Assembly: GCA_042663485.1 (NCBI GenBank)
Contig: JBHTAF010000005.1
Reading direction: 5' to 3' (one strand)
Source: Natronosalvus sp042663485
GTDB lineage: Archaea > Halobacteriota > Halobacteria > Halobacteriales > Natrialbaceae
DNA length: 64,000 nt
Shown: positions 34,514 through 42,983 of the stretch, in pieces
Layout: the number at the start of each line of letters is the position of its first letter
Position numbering within the stretch: the stretch's first letter is position 1
Notes under the pieces: model-generated
Told to the model about the DNA's origin: nothing
The model's database searches: none
What the model saw: only the letters and a program-made list of their open reading frames with translations
Translations under genes and position numbers: made by a program

Positions 34514-35736
34514 CGCTCGAGGGGGACACGATCTACGACGACCTCGGCGTCCCGCCGGTCGTCAACGCGACCGGCACCAAGACGCGGATCGGCGGCACGC
34601 TCATCCGGGAGGAATCCCTCGAGGCCATGAATCGCGCGGCGGAGGCGTTCGTCCGCCTCTCGGACCTGCAGGCAGCGGCCTCCGAGCGCATCGCCGAGGC
34701 GACCGGGGCCGACGCCGGCTACGTCACCAACGGCGCGAGTTCCGCGCTCACGCTGGCGGCGGCCGCGTGCATCGCCGGTGACGACCTCGAGGTCATGGCG
34801 CAGTTGCCCGAAACCGAGGACGTGGCGAGCGAGATCGTGATGCCTCGAACCCACCGAAACGGCTACGATCACGCCCTACGCGTCGCCGGCGCCGAGATCG
34901 TCGACGTCGGGGCGAACGACTACACCCTCGGGACCGGGTCCGAGAACACCGAGCCGTGGGAGATCGAGGCGGCGATCACCGACGAGACCGTCGCGGTGGC
35001 CTACATGGAGAAACCCTACACGCGACCGCCGCTCGATACGGTCGTCGAGATCGCCCACGACCACGACGTCCCGGTCATCGTCGACGCGGCGGCCGAGTTG
35101 CCGCCGACCGAGAACCTCTCGAAATTCGTCGAGCAGGGTGCCGACCTCGTCGCCTTCAGCGGCGGGAAGGCGATCCGCGGGCCGCAGTCGTCGGGCATCC
35201 TCGCCGGACGCGAGGACCTGATCAAATCGGTTGCCCGCCAGCACCTCGACATGCACGCCTCAGAACCCGTGTACGACCCGCCCGAGAGCCTCGTCGACGT
35301 CGACGACCTCCCCGGCGTCCCTCGGCAGGGAATCGGCCGATCGATGAAGGTCGGCAAGGAGGAACTGGCCGGACTGATCGCCGCGCTCGACGCGTTCATC
35401 GAGCAGGACGACCAGGCGGTACTCGAGGAGTGGCACGACCGCGCCGAGCGAATCGCCGGCCAACTCGAGGGAATCGACTGTCTCGACGCCGACCTCGCCA
35501 ACGCCGGGAAGACCGACGCGGTCACGAGCGTCGTCGTGACCGTGGACGAGGAGCGGTCGCCGGTCGACACCGTGTCACTGGTCGGGGGGCTTCGGGCGGA
35601 GAACCCACGAATATTCGTCGGCGCCGACGACGTCCACCAGTCCCAGTTCACGATCAACCCGCGGTGTCTCCCAGATGACCAGGCCGAGTACGTCGTCGAG
35701 CGGATTGCTGCTCACGTCGGTTCCGGGGCCGAGTAG
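34510..35736 (+). CDS. SelA-like PLP enzyme, putative D-glucosaminate-type ammonia-lyase
   Basis: This 408-residue fold-type I PLP protein is related to SelA and to D-glucosaminate-6-phosphate ammonia-lyase (DgaE). The Schiff-base Lys220 is in 'AFSGGKAIRGPQSSG', Asp192 in 'VIVDAAAELPP' pairs with the pyridine nitrogen, and 'YVTNGASSALTLAAAACI' is the phosphate-binding region. No selenocysteine machinery is nearby, and the 'GGKAIRGPQ' form matches the sugar-acid lyase branch. Predicted reaction: alpha,beta-elimination of ammonia from a 2-amino-2-deoxy sugar acid to give a 2-keto-3-deoxy acid (inference). The start overlaps the FAH stop by 4 bp. It sits after the D-aminoacylase, which could supply the free amino acid. 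Confidence 0.85.
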   Translation: MTLEGDTIYDDLGVPPVVNATGTKTRIGGTLIREESLEAMNRAAEAFVRLSDLQAAASERIAEATGADAGYVTNGASSALTLAAAACIAGDDLEVMAQLPETEDVASEIVMPRTHRNGYDHALRVAGAEIVDVGANDYTLGTGSENTEPWEIEAAITDETVAVAYMEKPYTRPPLDTVVEIAHDHDVPVIVDAAAELPPTENLSKFVEQGADLVAFSGGKAIRGPQSSGILAGREDLIKSVARQHLDMHASEPVYDPPESLVDVDDLPGVPRQGIGRSMKVGKEELAGLIAALDAFIEQDDQAVLEEWHDRAERIAGQLEGIDCLDADLANAGKTDAVTSVVVTVDEERSPVDTVSLVGGLRAENPRIFVGADDVHQSQFTINPRCLPDDQAEYVVERIAAHVGSGAE

Positions 35737-35790
35737 GGCCGCCTTGAGACGTCACCGATGGACGACGACGTCGAGCCGGCAACAGACCAA

Positions 35791-35802
35791 ACACCTATTC
35801 TC
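35791..35802 (+). promoter_or_regulatory. TATA-like element of the sulfatase gene
   Basis: 'acacctattctc' is centred about 25 bp before the ATG at 35823, giving the sulfatase its own leaderless promoter 86 bp after the SelA-like gene. Confidence 0.4.
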
Positions 35803-35822
35803 TTGGGCGAGAATCTCACTCT

Positions 35823-37310
35823 ATGCGGATACTGTACGTCGACGTCGATTCGCTGCGACCCGACCACCTCGGGTGTTACGGCTACCACCGAGAGACGTCA
35901 CCGAACATCGACGAGATCGCCGCGGACGGGCGCCGGTTCACGAACGTCTACGCGTCCGACGCGCCGTGTCTCCCCTCGAGAACGGCGTTCTACACCGGCC
36001 GATTTGGCATCCACACCGGCGTGATCAATCACGGCGGGCAGAACGCCGACCCGCGCCGGCACGGTCCCGCGCGCGGCGAACGCTACCCGCGACGCTTCAG
36101 AACGCTCGCCTCGATTCTCGGCGAACAGGGGCTGGACACGGCGATGATCAGCCCGTTTCCCGCCCGTCACGACGCCTGGCAGGTCGTCGAGGGGTTCGAC
36201 GAACTCTACGACACCGGCGGCAACGGGTCGGAGCGGGCCGACGAGGTCTACCCCTACGCCCGCGACTGGCTCGCCGAGCACGCTGCCGAGGACGACTGGT
36301 ACCTCCACGTCAACTTCTGGGACCCCCACACCGAGTACACGACGCCGCTCGAGTACGGCCACCCGTTCGCGGACGAACCCGCTCCGGACTGGCCGACCGA
36401 GGACGTGATCGAGCGACACTACCAGGGGACCGGCGCCCAGAGCGCACAGGACCTGTGTAGCTGGGGCGACAAGCGAGACGCGCCCAGGATGCCCCCCGAC
36501 GTCGCCTCGCGCGAAGACTTCGAGACCATGGTCGACGGCTACGATGTGGGCGTCCACTACATGGACAACCACGTCGGGAAGCTGTTCGATCTCCTGCGCG
36601 AGGCCGGTGTCTTCGAGGAGACGCTCGTCGTCGTGAGCGCCGACCACGGCGAGAACCTGGGGGAACTCAACGTCTACGGCGACCACCAGACGGCCGACGA
36701 GAAGACGTGCAACGTCCCGCTGATCGTTCGCGGCCCTGGGATCGAACCGGGCGTCGACAACGCGTTTCGGTACCAGCTCGATTTTCCGCCGACGCTCGTC
36801 GACCTCGTCGGCGGGGACGTCCCCGACGGCTGGGACGGGCGGTCGTTCGCCGAATCGGTCACCGGTGACGAAATGGACGACGGAAGCGGTCGCGAGCGCC
36901 TCGTGCTCAGCCAGGGCACCTGGACCTGCCAGCGGGCCGTTCGCTGGGACGACTGGCTGCTGGTCAAGACCTACCACGACGCGTTCAAGAGCGACCTCGA
37001 GGACCTCATGCTGTTCGACCTGGCCCACGACCCGCACGAGACGACGAACCTCGCCGACGAGCACCCCGACGTCGTCCGCGATGGGCTGAGCATGCTCCAG
37101 CAGTGGGTCGACGACCGCCTGCTCGAGGCCGCTCGCGGCGAGCGGGGCGGCAACCCCGGCGCCGAAAACGCCGTCACCGATCCACTGTGGCAGGTCCTCC
37201 GCGGCAAGGGGCCGTACTACACCTGGGGCGCGCTCGAGGACTACGCCGAGCACCTTCGACGGACAGGCCGAAGCGAGCACGCGACGGCGCTGCTCGAGCG
37301 TCACGGCTGA
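35823..37310 (+). CDS. Sulfatase (type I, formylglycine-dependent motif)
   Basis: This 495-residue alkaline-phosphatase-superfamily protein shows 'ILYVDVDSLRPDHLGCYGY' with the metal-binding Asp pair, then 'CLPSR', matching Cys-x-Pro-x-Arg with Cys49 as the residue normally oxidised to formylglycine, followed by 'TAFYTGRFGIHTG'. Later 'DHGENLGELNVYGDHQ' supplies Asp/His metal ligands. There is no signal peptide, so it is predicted to act on imported oligosaccharides in the cytoplasm. No formylglycine-generating enzyme is seen in the window, so maturation needs a factor encoded elsewhere. The position beside a polysaccharide lyase suggests removal of sugar O- or N-sulfate. Confidence 0.9.
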   Translation: MRILYVDVDSLRPDHLGCYGYHRETSPNIDEIAADGRRFTNVYASDAPCLPSRTAFYTGRFGIHTGVINHGGQNADPRRHGPARGERYPRRFRTLASILGEQGLDTAMISPFPARHDAWQVVEGFDELYDTGGNGSERADEVYPYARDWLAEHAAEDDWYLHVNFWDPHTEYTTPLEYGHPFADEPAPDWPTEDVIERHYQGTGAQSAQDLCSWGDKRDAPRMPPDVASREDFETMVDGYDVGVHYMDNHVGKLFDLLREAGVFEETLVVVSADHGENLGELNVYGDHQTADEKTCNVPLIVRGPGIEPGVDNAFRYQLDFPPTLVDLVGGDVPDGWDGRSFAESVTGDEMDDGSGRERLVLSQGTWTCQRAVRWDDWLLVKTYHDAFKSDLEDLMLFDLAHDPHETTNLADEHPDVVRDGLSMLQQWVDDRLLEAARGERGGNPGAENAVTDPLWQVLRGKGPYYTWGALEDYAEHLRRTGRSEHATALLERHG

Positions 37311-37433
37311 CCGTTCACAGGCGTATTAGGGATCGCTTCCAGTGGCTCTCGGCTGCTTTTCAGCCAGTGTGAATTTCAGATGAGACGGCACTCGAGCGTC
37401 GAGACGTAACTCGAGCCTCTCGCGGCACCCGAA

Positions 37434-38255
37434 TCAGGGAGACACGAGGTCCGATGCGAGAGCCGACGTGAGGTCGCCGCCATACTCGGACACCTCGAAC
37501 GCCTCGGCGTACTCAACCTGCCGGCCGCGTTCGGGTCCGTGCTGTTCGATCAGGTCGTCGCGGAACCGATCGGCCGTCGCGCGCATCTCCGCGAGTCCCG
37601 GGATCGGATCCGTCTCGAGCCACTCGCGGCGATCGTCGGGGTCGTCGGGAACGGCCTCGAGTTCGCCTTTGTTGTACGGCAACCACTCGTACATCTGGGA
37701 CTCGTGGCAGTCGAGTGCGTCGTACTTGCACTCGACGTGTTCGGGATCGATCGGCACGATGACGTCCGGCGTGAACGGGTACGGCCGCTCGAACGTGTCG
37801 AGCAGGTACGCGAACACGGGGTTGTCCTCGAGCGCCGGCGTCTCCGGACAGACGTTCGGGACGGTGACCATGTACGCCGCGTCTCGAACCAGTTGCGAGG
37901 TGTACCGGTGATCCGGGTGATAGTCGTTCGTCCGGTGGGTCAACACGAGGTCGGGGTCGTACTCGCGGATCAGCTCGATGACCGTCTCGCGGTTCTCGAG
38001 GGTCGGCTCGAGCCGGCCGTCCGGATTCTCGAGGACGCGATACTCGATACCGATGGTGTCGGCGGCCGCTGCAGCCTCTTGCCGACGGCGCTCGACGAGT
38101 TCGGCTCCGCTCTGTTCGTGGTGGCCGCCGCGGCCGTCAGTCATCGAGACGAACCGGACGTCGTGTCCGGCGTCCGTCCACGAACACGCCAGCCCGCCGG
38201 CGCGAATGTCGGGGTCGTCGGGGTGGGCGCCGATCACCAGCAGTCGTCTGGACAT
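37434..38255 (-). CDS. PIG-L family deacetylase
   Basis: This 273-residue zinc-dependent LmbE/PIG-L deacetylase carries the hallmark 'VIGAHPDDPDIRAGG' (His-Pro-Asp-Asp) and the third ligand in 'THRTNDYHPDHRYTS'. Members remove acetyl groups from N-acetylglucosamine in lipids, oligosaccharides or small conjugates. ATG 38255 is the family-consistent start; a longer upstream frame has no support. It is convergent with the sulfatase gene across a 123 bp gap and lies next to the gene of unknown hydrolase on the same strand. A role in N-deacetylating imported amino-sugar oligosaccharides is plausible. Confidence 0.9.
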   Translation of the reverse strand: MSRRLLVIGAHPDDPDIRAGGLACSWTDAGHDVRFVSMTDGRGGHHEQSGAELVERRRQEAAAAADTIGIEYRVLENPDGRLEPTLENRETVIELIREYDPDLVLTHRTNDYHPDHRYTSQLVRDAAYMVTVPNVCPETPALEDNPVFAYLLDTFERPYPFTPDVIVPIDPEHVECKYDALDCHESQMYEWLPYNKGELEAVPDDPDDRREWLETDPIPGLAEMRATADRFRDDLIEQHGPERGRQVEYAEAFEVSEYGGDLTSALASDLVSP

Positions 38256-38360
38256 GGCTACAGTACGACCGGTGGATGACGAAAACGTTGCGGTCGCTCG
38301 AGGGGGAGGTCGTGGTTGGAGCCGAGAGCGGTCGCGATCCTGGACGACGAACAAGTCCCG

Positions 38361-39551
38361 CTACGCGAGCGCGTCGCCGATCCACTCGAGGTGCGTCTCC
38401 GTCAGCAAGGAGTGGTGGTAGATCGAAAGCCGGCCGTCGGTCACCGACCGGATTCCCTCCACGAGGGCGGCCACCTGATCGGACCCGTCGACGACGGCCG
38501 GAGAGAGCGTGATGCCGGCGTCGATCGGGCAGTCCACGACGCGCTCGAGCGCCGCGATTCGCTCGCGAGCCGTCTCGGCCTCGGCGACGTAACACAGCGC
38601 CGTCACCCGGTCGATGTGGGACTCGAGGAGCTCCAGGTCGACGCCCGCCGCGGGGAGCGCCGCTGGCGCCTGACCGTAGGCCTCCATCGCGTAGTAGTTG
38701 AGCGGCGTCGATCCGGACGCCGTGGCGAGTCGCTCGATCAATGCTTCGATTACAGTCGCGCGGAACTCGAGTAGGTCGTCCACGAGTGGTTCCCGCTCGC
38801 GAAGGTCGTCGATCGGCGGCAACGAGGCGTTTGGATCGGCGAGCGAGGGGCGAATGAGCTCCTGGACGCGCTCTCGTGCTCGCTCGAGGTCGACCCGGTG
38901 CGACGCGGCGGCTGACCGACAGCCGTCGCAGAAACACTGCGAGAGGAGTACCGATTCGGCGCCGCTCGTCACCGTCTGGCGTTTGTCGTGGCCGTACTGC
39001 GATCCGTGGTCGTGAAACGCGCTCGGGAAGCCGATCGACTCGAGCTGGACCTCGTCGACGCCACGGTCGCGGATCGACTCGACAACCGCCGCGAAGTAGT
39101 CCTGTACCGCGGGGTGAGACGGGCACAGCGAGTGGTCGTGAGCGTCGCCGAACGCGCTCTCGAACCGGTAGTCCGGGTTCGTCGATCCCAGTCGCGTGTT
39201 GTGGAGACAGACCGTCCACGCGTTGACGGCCATCCCGTGATCGTGTGCGCCGTCGGCGACTTCCGCGAGCGGATCGTCCCACGAGCCGACGCGGTTGACC
39301 GACGGTTCGATTGGCAGGTCGTCGAACCGTTCACCAGGCTCGAAGTAACAGCCGCCGCCGTAGGCGCGAAACAGGTCGTCGGGAAAACGGGGCTGCATCG
39401 ACCGAACGGAGTGGTAGTGGCTGGCGACGTTCATCGCCTCGATACCGTGGTCGGCCAGGCGTTCACAGGCCGCCTCGAGTCCCTCGCGCTCGAGCGTCCA
39501 GGGATAGGTCCACAGAGCTGGCATGTCGGGATAGTCGAAGGGGGCCGGCAT
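38361..39551 (-). CDS. Putative TIM-barrel glycoside hydrolase-like protein
   Basis: I do not recognise a characterised family with certainty for this 396-residue protein. The sequence reads as a (beta/alpha)8 barrel: 'ALWTYPWTLEREGLEAACERL', 'GIEAMNVASHYHSVR', 'HDHGMAVNAWTVCLHNTRLG', 'VDEVQLESIGFP' (a candidate catalytic Glu at a strand end) and 'YCFCDGCR'-like Cys cluster 'CFCDGC' near residue 210. The pattern of 'W.VCLHN..' and 'CP.HP.V..Y' resembles hypothetical GHL-type hydrolases that use a Glu acid/base. It lacks a signal peptide. It is adjacent to the PIG-L gene and divergent from the DegT aminotransferase gene. A new hydrolase or a sugar-binding isomerase are both possible. Confidence 0.6.
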   Translation of the reverse strand: MPAPFDYPDMPALWTYPWTLEREGLEAACERLADHGIEAMNVASHYHSVRSMQPRFPDDLFRAYGGGCYFEPGERFDDLPIEPSVNRVGSWDDPLAEVADGAHDHGMAVNAWTVCLHNTRLGSTNPDYRFESAFGDAHDHSLCPSHPAVQDYFAAVVESIRDRGVDEVQLESIGFPSAFHDHGSQYGHDKRQTVTSGAESVLLSQCFCDGCRSAAASHRVDLERARERVQELIRPSLADPNASLPPIDDLREREPLVDDLLEFRATVIEALIERLATASGSTPLNYYAMEAYGQAPAALPAAGVDLELLESHIDRVTALCYVAEAETARERIAALERVVDCPIDAGITLSPAVVDGSDQVAALVEGIRSVTDGRLSIYHHSLLTETHLEWIGDALA

Positions 39552-39654
39552 AAAGGTAGTCGCCCCGGCCGTCGATGAGACGGAGACCCTCGGACCCCAG
39601 GGTCGTACGGGGTCGCGGTATCTTTATGCCGACACAGAAATGAGAGGGATAACT

Positions 39655-40881
39655 ATGAGCGACCTTGCCATCGACGGCGGAGCGAAAGCAGCCGAAGCAC
39701 TCTCGATTCCGGAGTGGCCACAGCCGACGGATACGTCTCGAGCGTATCTCCTCGAGGCGTTCGAGAGCGGCAACTGGTGTCGCGGACCGTGGATCGAACG
39801 TCTCGAGGACGAATTTGCCGCGTACCACGACGCCGAACACGCGATCGCCGTCAGTAACGGGACCGTCGCGATCGAACTGGCGCTCCGAGCCGTCGGCGTC
39901 GAGCCCGGCGACGAGGTGATCGTCCCCTCCTACTCCTTTATCGCGAGTGCGAGCGTCGTTCCCGCCGTGGGGGCGATTCCGCGATTCGCCGATACCGACC
40001 CGGAGACGTTCAATATCGACCCCGATTCGGTACGCGAGCAGATCACCGACGACACGGTCGGGATCATCGGCGTCCACTTCGCGGGGTATCCGATGGACAT
40101 GGACGAACTGCTGCCGATCGTCGAGGAACACGACCTCTTCCTGATCGAGGACGCGGCCCACGCGCAGGGATCGGAGTGGCGCGGCCAGAAGGTCGGCACC
40201 TTCGGGGAGTTCGGGACGTTCTCGTTTCAGGAAACGAAGTCACTTCCCAGCGGCGAAGGCGGCATCGTCGTCACCGATAACGACGTGCTCGCGGAACGAG
40301 CCCGAGTCATGCAGAACATCGGCCGTTCGCAAGGTGAGACGGGATATCGTCACTACAAACTCGCCTCGAACTCCCGGATGTCCGCGTTCCAGGCCGCCGT
40401 CGCGATCGGCCAGCTCGAGAAACTGCCCGAGGAGAACGAACGCCGCGAGGCGAACGAGAGACTCCTCCTCGCCGAACTCGAAGAGATCGACGGGATACAC
40501 ACCAAACCGCGAGACGATCGCATCACCGCTCGCGGCTACTGTCTCGAGAACGTTCGCTACGACGCCGAGGCGTTCGGTGGGCTCAGCCGCGACCGATTCA
40601 TCGAGGCCGTGCGCGCCGAGGGCGTGCCGGTCTACGACGGCTACGAAGTACCGATCTACAAGCAGCCGGCGTTCTTCCGCGATCAGGTTCGGCGGCTTCT
40701 CCCACCCGGAACGGACGTCCCGGACTACTGGAACCTGCACCTTCCCGGTGCGGAGCGACTGTGCAGGGAGAACGTCGCCTACAGCCACCCGGTGTTGCTC
40801 GCCGAGGAGGAGGGCATTCGAACGATTCCCGCTGCGATCCGAAAGGTGAAAGACCACGCCGACGAACTCCGTGAGCGGTAA
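39655..40881 (+). CDS. DegT/DnrJ/EryC1/StrS-family aminotransferase
   Basis: This 408-residue PLP enzyme has the Schiff-base Lys195 in 'SFQETKSLPSGEGG', 'VSNGTVAIELALRA' for phosphate binding, 'PSYSFIASASVV', and 'LIEDAAHAQGSEW' with the cofactor Asp. Family members transaminate keto sugars, often with a Gfo/Idh dehydrogenase that produces the ketone; three such dehydrogenase genes or remnants occur in this window. Working in reverse it could remove an amino group from an amino sugar. ATG 39655 has a GAGGGA Shine-Dalgarno 7-8 nt upstream and a TATA-like 'tctttatg' near 39621. An ATG at 39640 is the alternative. Confidence 0.9.
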   Translation: MSDLAIDGGAKAAEALSIPEWPQPTDTSRAYLLEAFESGNWCRGPWIERLEDEFAAYHDAEHAIAVSNGTVAIELALRAVGVEPGDEVIVPSYSFIASASVVPAVGAIPRFADTDPETFNIDPDSVREQITDDTVGIIGVHFAGYPMDMDELLPIVEEHDLFLIEDAAHAQGSEWRGQKVGTFGEFGTFSFQETKSLPSGEGGIVVTDNDVLAERARVMQNIGRSQGETGYRHYKLASNSRMSAFQAAVAIGQLEKLPEENERREANERLLLAELEEIDGIHTKPRDDRITARGYCLENVRYDAEAFGGLSRDRFIEAVRAEGVPVYDGYEVPIYKQPAFFRDQVRRLLPPGTDVPDYWNLHLPGAERLCRENVAYSHPVLLAEEEGIRTIPAAIRKVKDHADELRER

Positions 40882-41055
40882 AGTGGTCGACAGCGACGAC
40901 GATCCATCGGTGCTCGAGCGGACGGCAACGGGTGGCGTGCCGGCGTCGTAACCGCTATCATCACGCCCGAATCGTCGCTCTGGTTCGTGGAGTTCGCCGC
41001 TAGGAGGACGGACGTTAGCTCCCGGTCGGTAGGGGTTGTAATCCGTTCGAGAAAG

Positions 41056-42795
41056 TCAGGGCCGGTCGAGAACGCCCCGACCATCTCGCTCGGCGACCTC
41101 GACCAGCCACTCGAGTGACGATTCGTACGCCGACGCGGTCTCGGGGTAGATCGTCCGATCGTTCTCGCGCAGCCTCGAGAGCGTCTCGATCGCCGATCGG
41201 TAGTCCGCCTCGGCTTGGGCGGGCGGTCGATCGCTGAGCGAACGGTTCACGTGCGCGAGCAGCGTTCCGGACGGGCGCTTCCACCACGTCGGCAGAATTA
41301 GTCCACCCAGTTCGCGGTACACATCGAACCCCTCCGGAACGAACGGGCCGAGTGCGTGCCGGGTCACCGATCGCGAGTACGCATCTCGGTCCTCGACGGT
41401 CGTCGAGTTCCAGAGTCGATCCGCGAAGATCGGTATCGCCGACGGGAGTGCCCGTTCGAAGTACGCCCGCTCCGTCTCGTCGGACGGTTCCCACGCGAGC
41501 AGTCCCCCGCCACGAACCTGCGACGCACGTTCGTCCGGCACCGTCGGCCGACGCGTGGGCGCCCACCCGAGCATGTAGTCCTCCGTGATCCAGCCACGGA
41601 CGTAGGCCGCGTGGACGTAGGAGTTGATCACGTCGAACCCCTCCTCAAGGAATCGCTTCAGGCTGCACCCCTCGACTGGACCCCGGTCGGGCGCCGCGAC
41701 GCGCCAGAAGTGGATCAGCAGGTCTCGGGGGAGATCGGGCGATTCCGAGATGTCGATCTGGTCGTTCCAGACGATCGTCCGGCGGTCGTGGCCGGCGAGG
41801 AAGTCGTGGAGGTGGCGAACGAACGCATAGAAGTGCTCGGTGGCCGTCTCGGAACCGTCCGCGGCCATCTTCGCCTGGCAGTCGACGCACTCGTCCCAGG
41901 AGTATCCCTGCATCTCCCACTCGTCGCCGCCGACGTGGACGTACTCGAAGGGGAACTGCTCGATCACCTCCTCGAGCAGCGTCTCGACGAACTCGACGGT
42001 CTCTTCGGAGCCGATACAGATCGTCCGGTCGGCGGGCTCGCCGTCTTCGACGGTACACCGGAGTTCGGGGTACCGCTCGAGGAGGTGACTGGCGTGAGCC
42101 GGAACGTCGATCTCGGGAACGACGTCGATCCCGCGGTCGCCCGCGTAGGTGACGAGTTCGTCGACGTCCTCCGGCGAGTACGCGGGACGGGGCGTGCCGT
42201 CCGCGTCCTGGTTCAGTCTGGGGTAGGCCGCGGATTCGAGGGCGTACCCCTCGTCGTCGAGCAGGTGGAGGTGGAGTCGATTGTACTTCGCCCGGGCGGC
42301 CTGGTCGATCCGTCGTTTCACCTGCTCGACCGGGAGAAAGCCGCGGGCCGGGTCGAGCATGAACTCACGCCAGGACGACTCCGGCCAGTCGTGGATTTCG
42401 CAGGCGGGCAGGGTCCACTGCTCGTGTCCGTCGCCCTCACCGACTCGTGAAATTCCGGTCACGAACGTCTGGCAGCCGTGTCGGAGGCCGTCGGCGGTCG
42501 CGGCTCGAATCGTTACCCTCTCTGCGTCGGCGTCCGCTTCGAGGACGTACCCCTCCGGGTCGTCGAACGCGTCGGCAGGCGCGTCCTCGAGTCGCAGTTC
42601 GACGTCCGCGTCGTCAGTGCCTCGCCGTACCGGGGCGTTCGTCTCCCGCTCGAGGAGCGTTTCGAACAGGGAAACGACGGCTGGGGGGACGTCCGTCCCC
42701 GTGGCGAGCGCAAACGGCGGCTCGAATCGGACGGTTCCGCTCGTCGCCTCGACGCGACGCGGTCGAGGAACGACGCGTAGCTCGGTCGCTGTCAT
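41056..42795 (-). CDS. Glycoside hydrolase family 20 beta-N-acetylhexosaminidase
   Basis: This 579-residue GH20 enzyme has an N-terminal GH20b domain (residues 1-110). The barrel region starts 'SWREFMLDPARGFLPVE', continues 'RLHLHLLDDEGYALES' and 'VVPEIDVPAHASHLLE', and carries the catalytic pair Asp291-Glu292 in 'YVHVGGDEWEMQGYS', where Asp orients the substrate acetamido group and Glu is the acid. There is no signal peptide, so it should remove terminal GlcNAc or GalNAc from imported oligosaccharides. A minus-strand TATA-like 'GATTAAGG' lies about 34 bp before the ATG. It is convergent with the DegT aminotransferase gene. Confidence 0.93.
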   Translation of the reverse strand: MTATELRVVPRPRRVEATSGTVRFEPPFALATGTDVPPAVVSLFETLLERETNAPVRRGTDDADVELRLEDAPADAFDDPEGYVLEADADAERVTIRAATADGLRHGCQTFVTGISRVGEGDGHEQWTLPACEIHDWPESSWREFMLDPARGFLPVEQVKRRIDQAARAKYNRLHLHLLDDEGYALESAAYPRLNQDADGTPRPAYSPEDVDELVTYAGDRGIDVVPEIDVPAHASHLLERYPELRCTVEDGEPADRTICIGSEETVEFVETLLEEVIEQFPFEYVHVGGDEWEMQGYSWDECVDCQAKMAADGSETATEHFYAFVRHLHDFLAGHDRRTIVWNDQIDISESPDLPRDLLIHFWRVAAPDRGPVEGCSLKRFLEEGFDVINSYVHAAYVRGWITEDYMLGWAPTRRPTVPDERASQVRGGGLLAWEPSDETERAYFERALPSAIPIFADRLWNSTTVEDRDAYSRSVTRHALGPFVPEGFDVYRELGGLILPTWWKRPSGTLLAHVNRSLSDRPPAQAEADYRSAIETLSRLRENDRTIYPETASAYESSLEWLVEVAERDGRGVLDRP

Positions 42796-42950
42796 GTGGT
42801 ATCGGCTCCGATGGAGGCGAGGGCCTTAATCGTTTGTACCGCTGATCGCCGCGCAATCGCTCGGCTAAACACGATGGCCGGTACGCGATCGCTCGAGCCC
42901 CGTCGCTTCGCTTTCTTGGTGGCGCCGGTGACGAACCCATACCGTGCCAG

Positions 42951-42960
42951 TATTTATAAT
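42951..42960 (+). promoter_or_regulatory. TATA element fixing the epimerase start at 42984
   Basis: 'tatttataat' is centred about 28 bp before ATG 42984, which makes that ATG a leaderless start and argues against the in-frame TTG at 42960. Confidence 0.55.
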
Positions 42961-42983
42961 TGCTCGAGAATACCCTACACCAG

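Noticed and set aside
34510..35736. True selenocysteine synthase (SelA)
   Set aside because: No selB, tRNA-Sec or selD nearby, archaea use SepSecS for selenocysteine, and the active-site form matches sugar-acid lyases.
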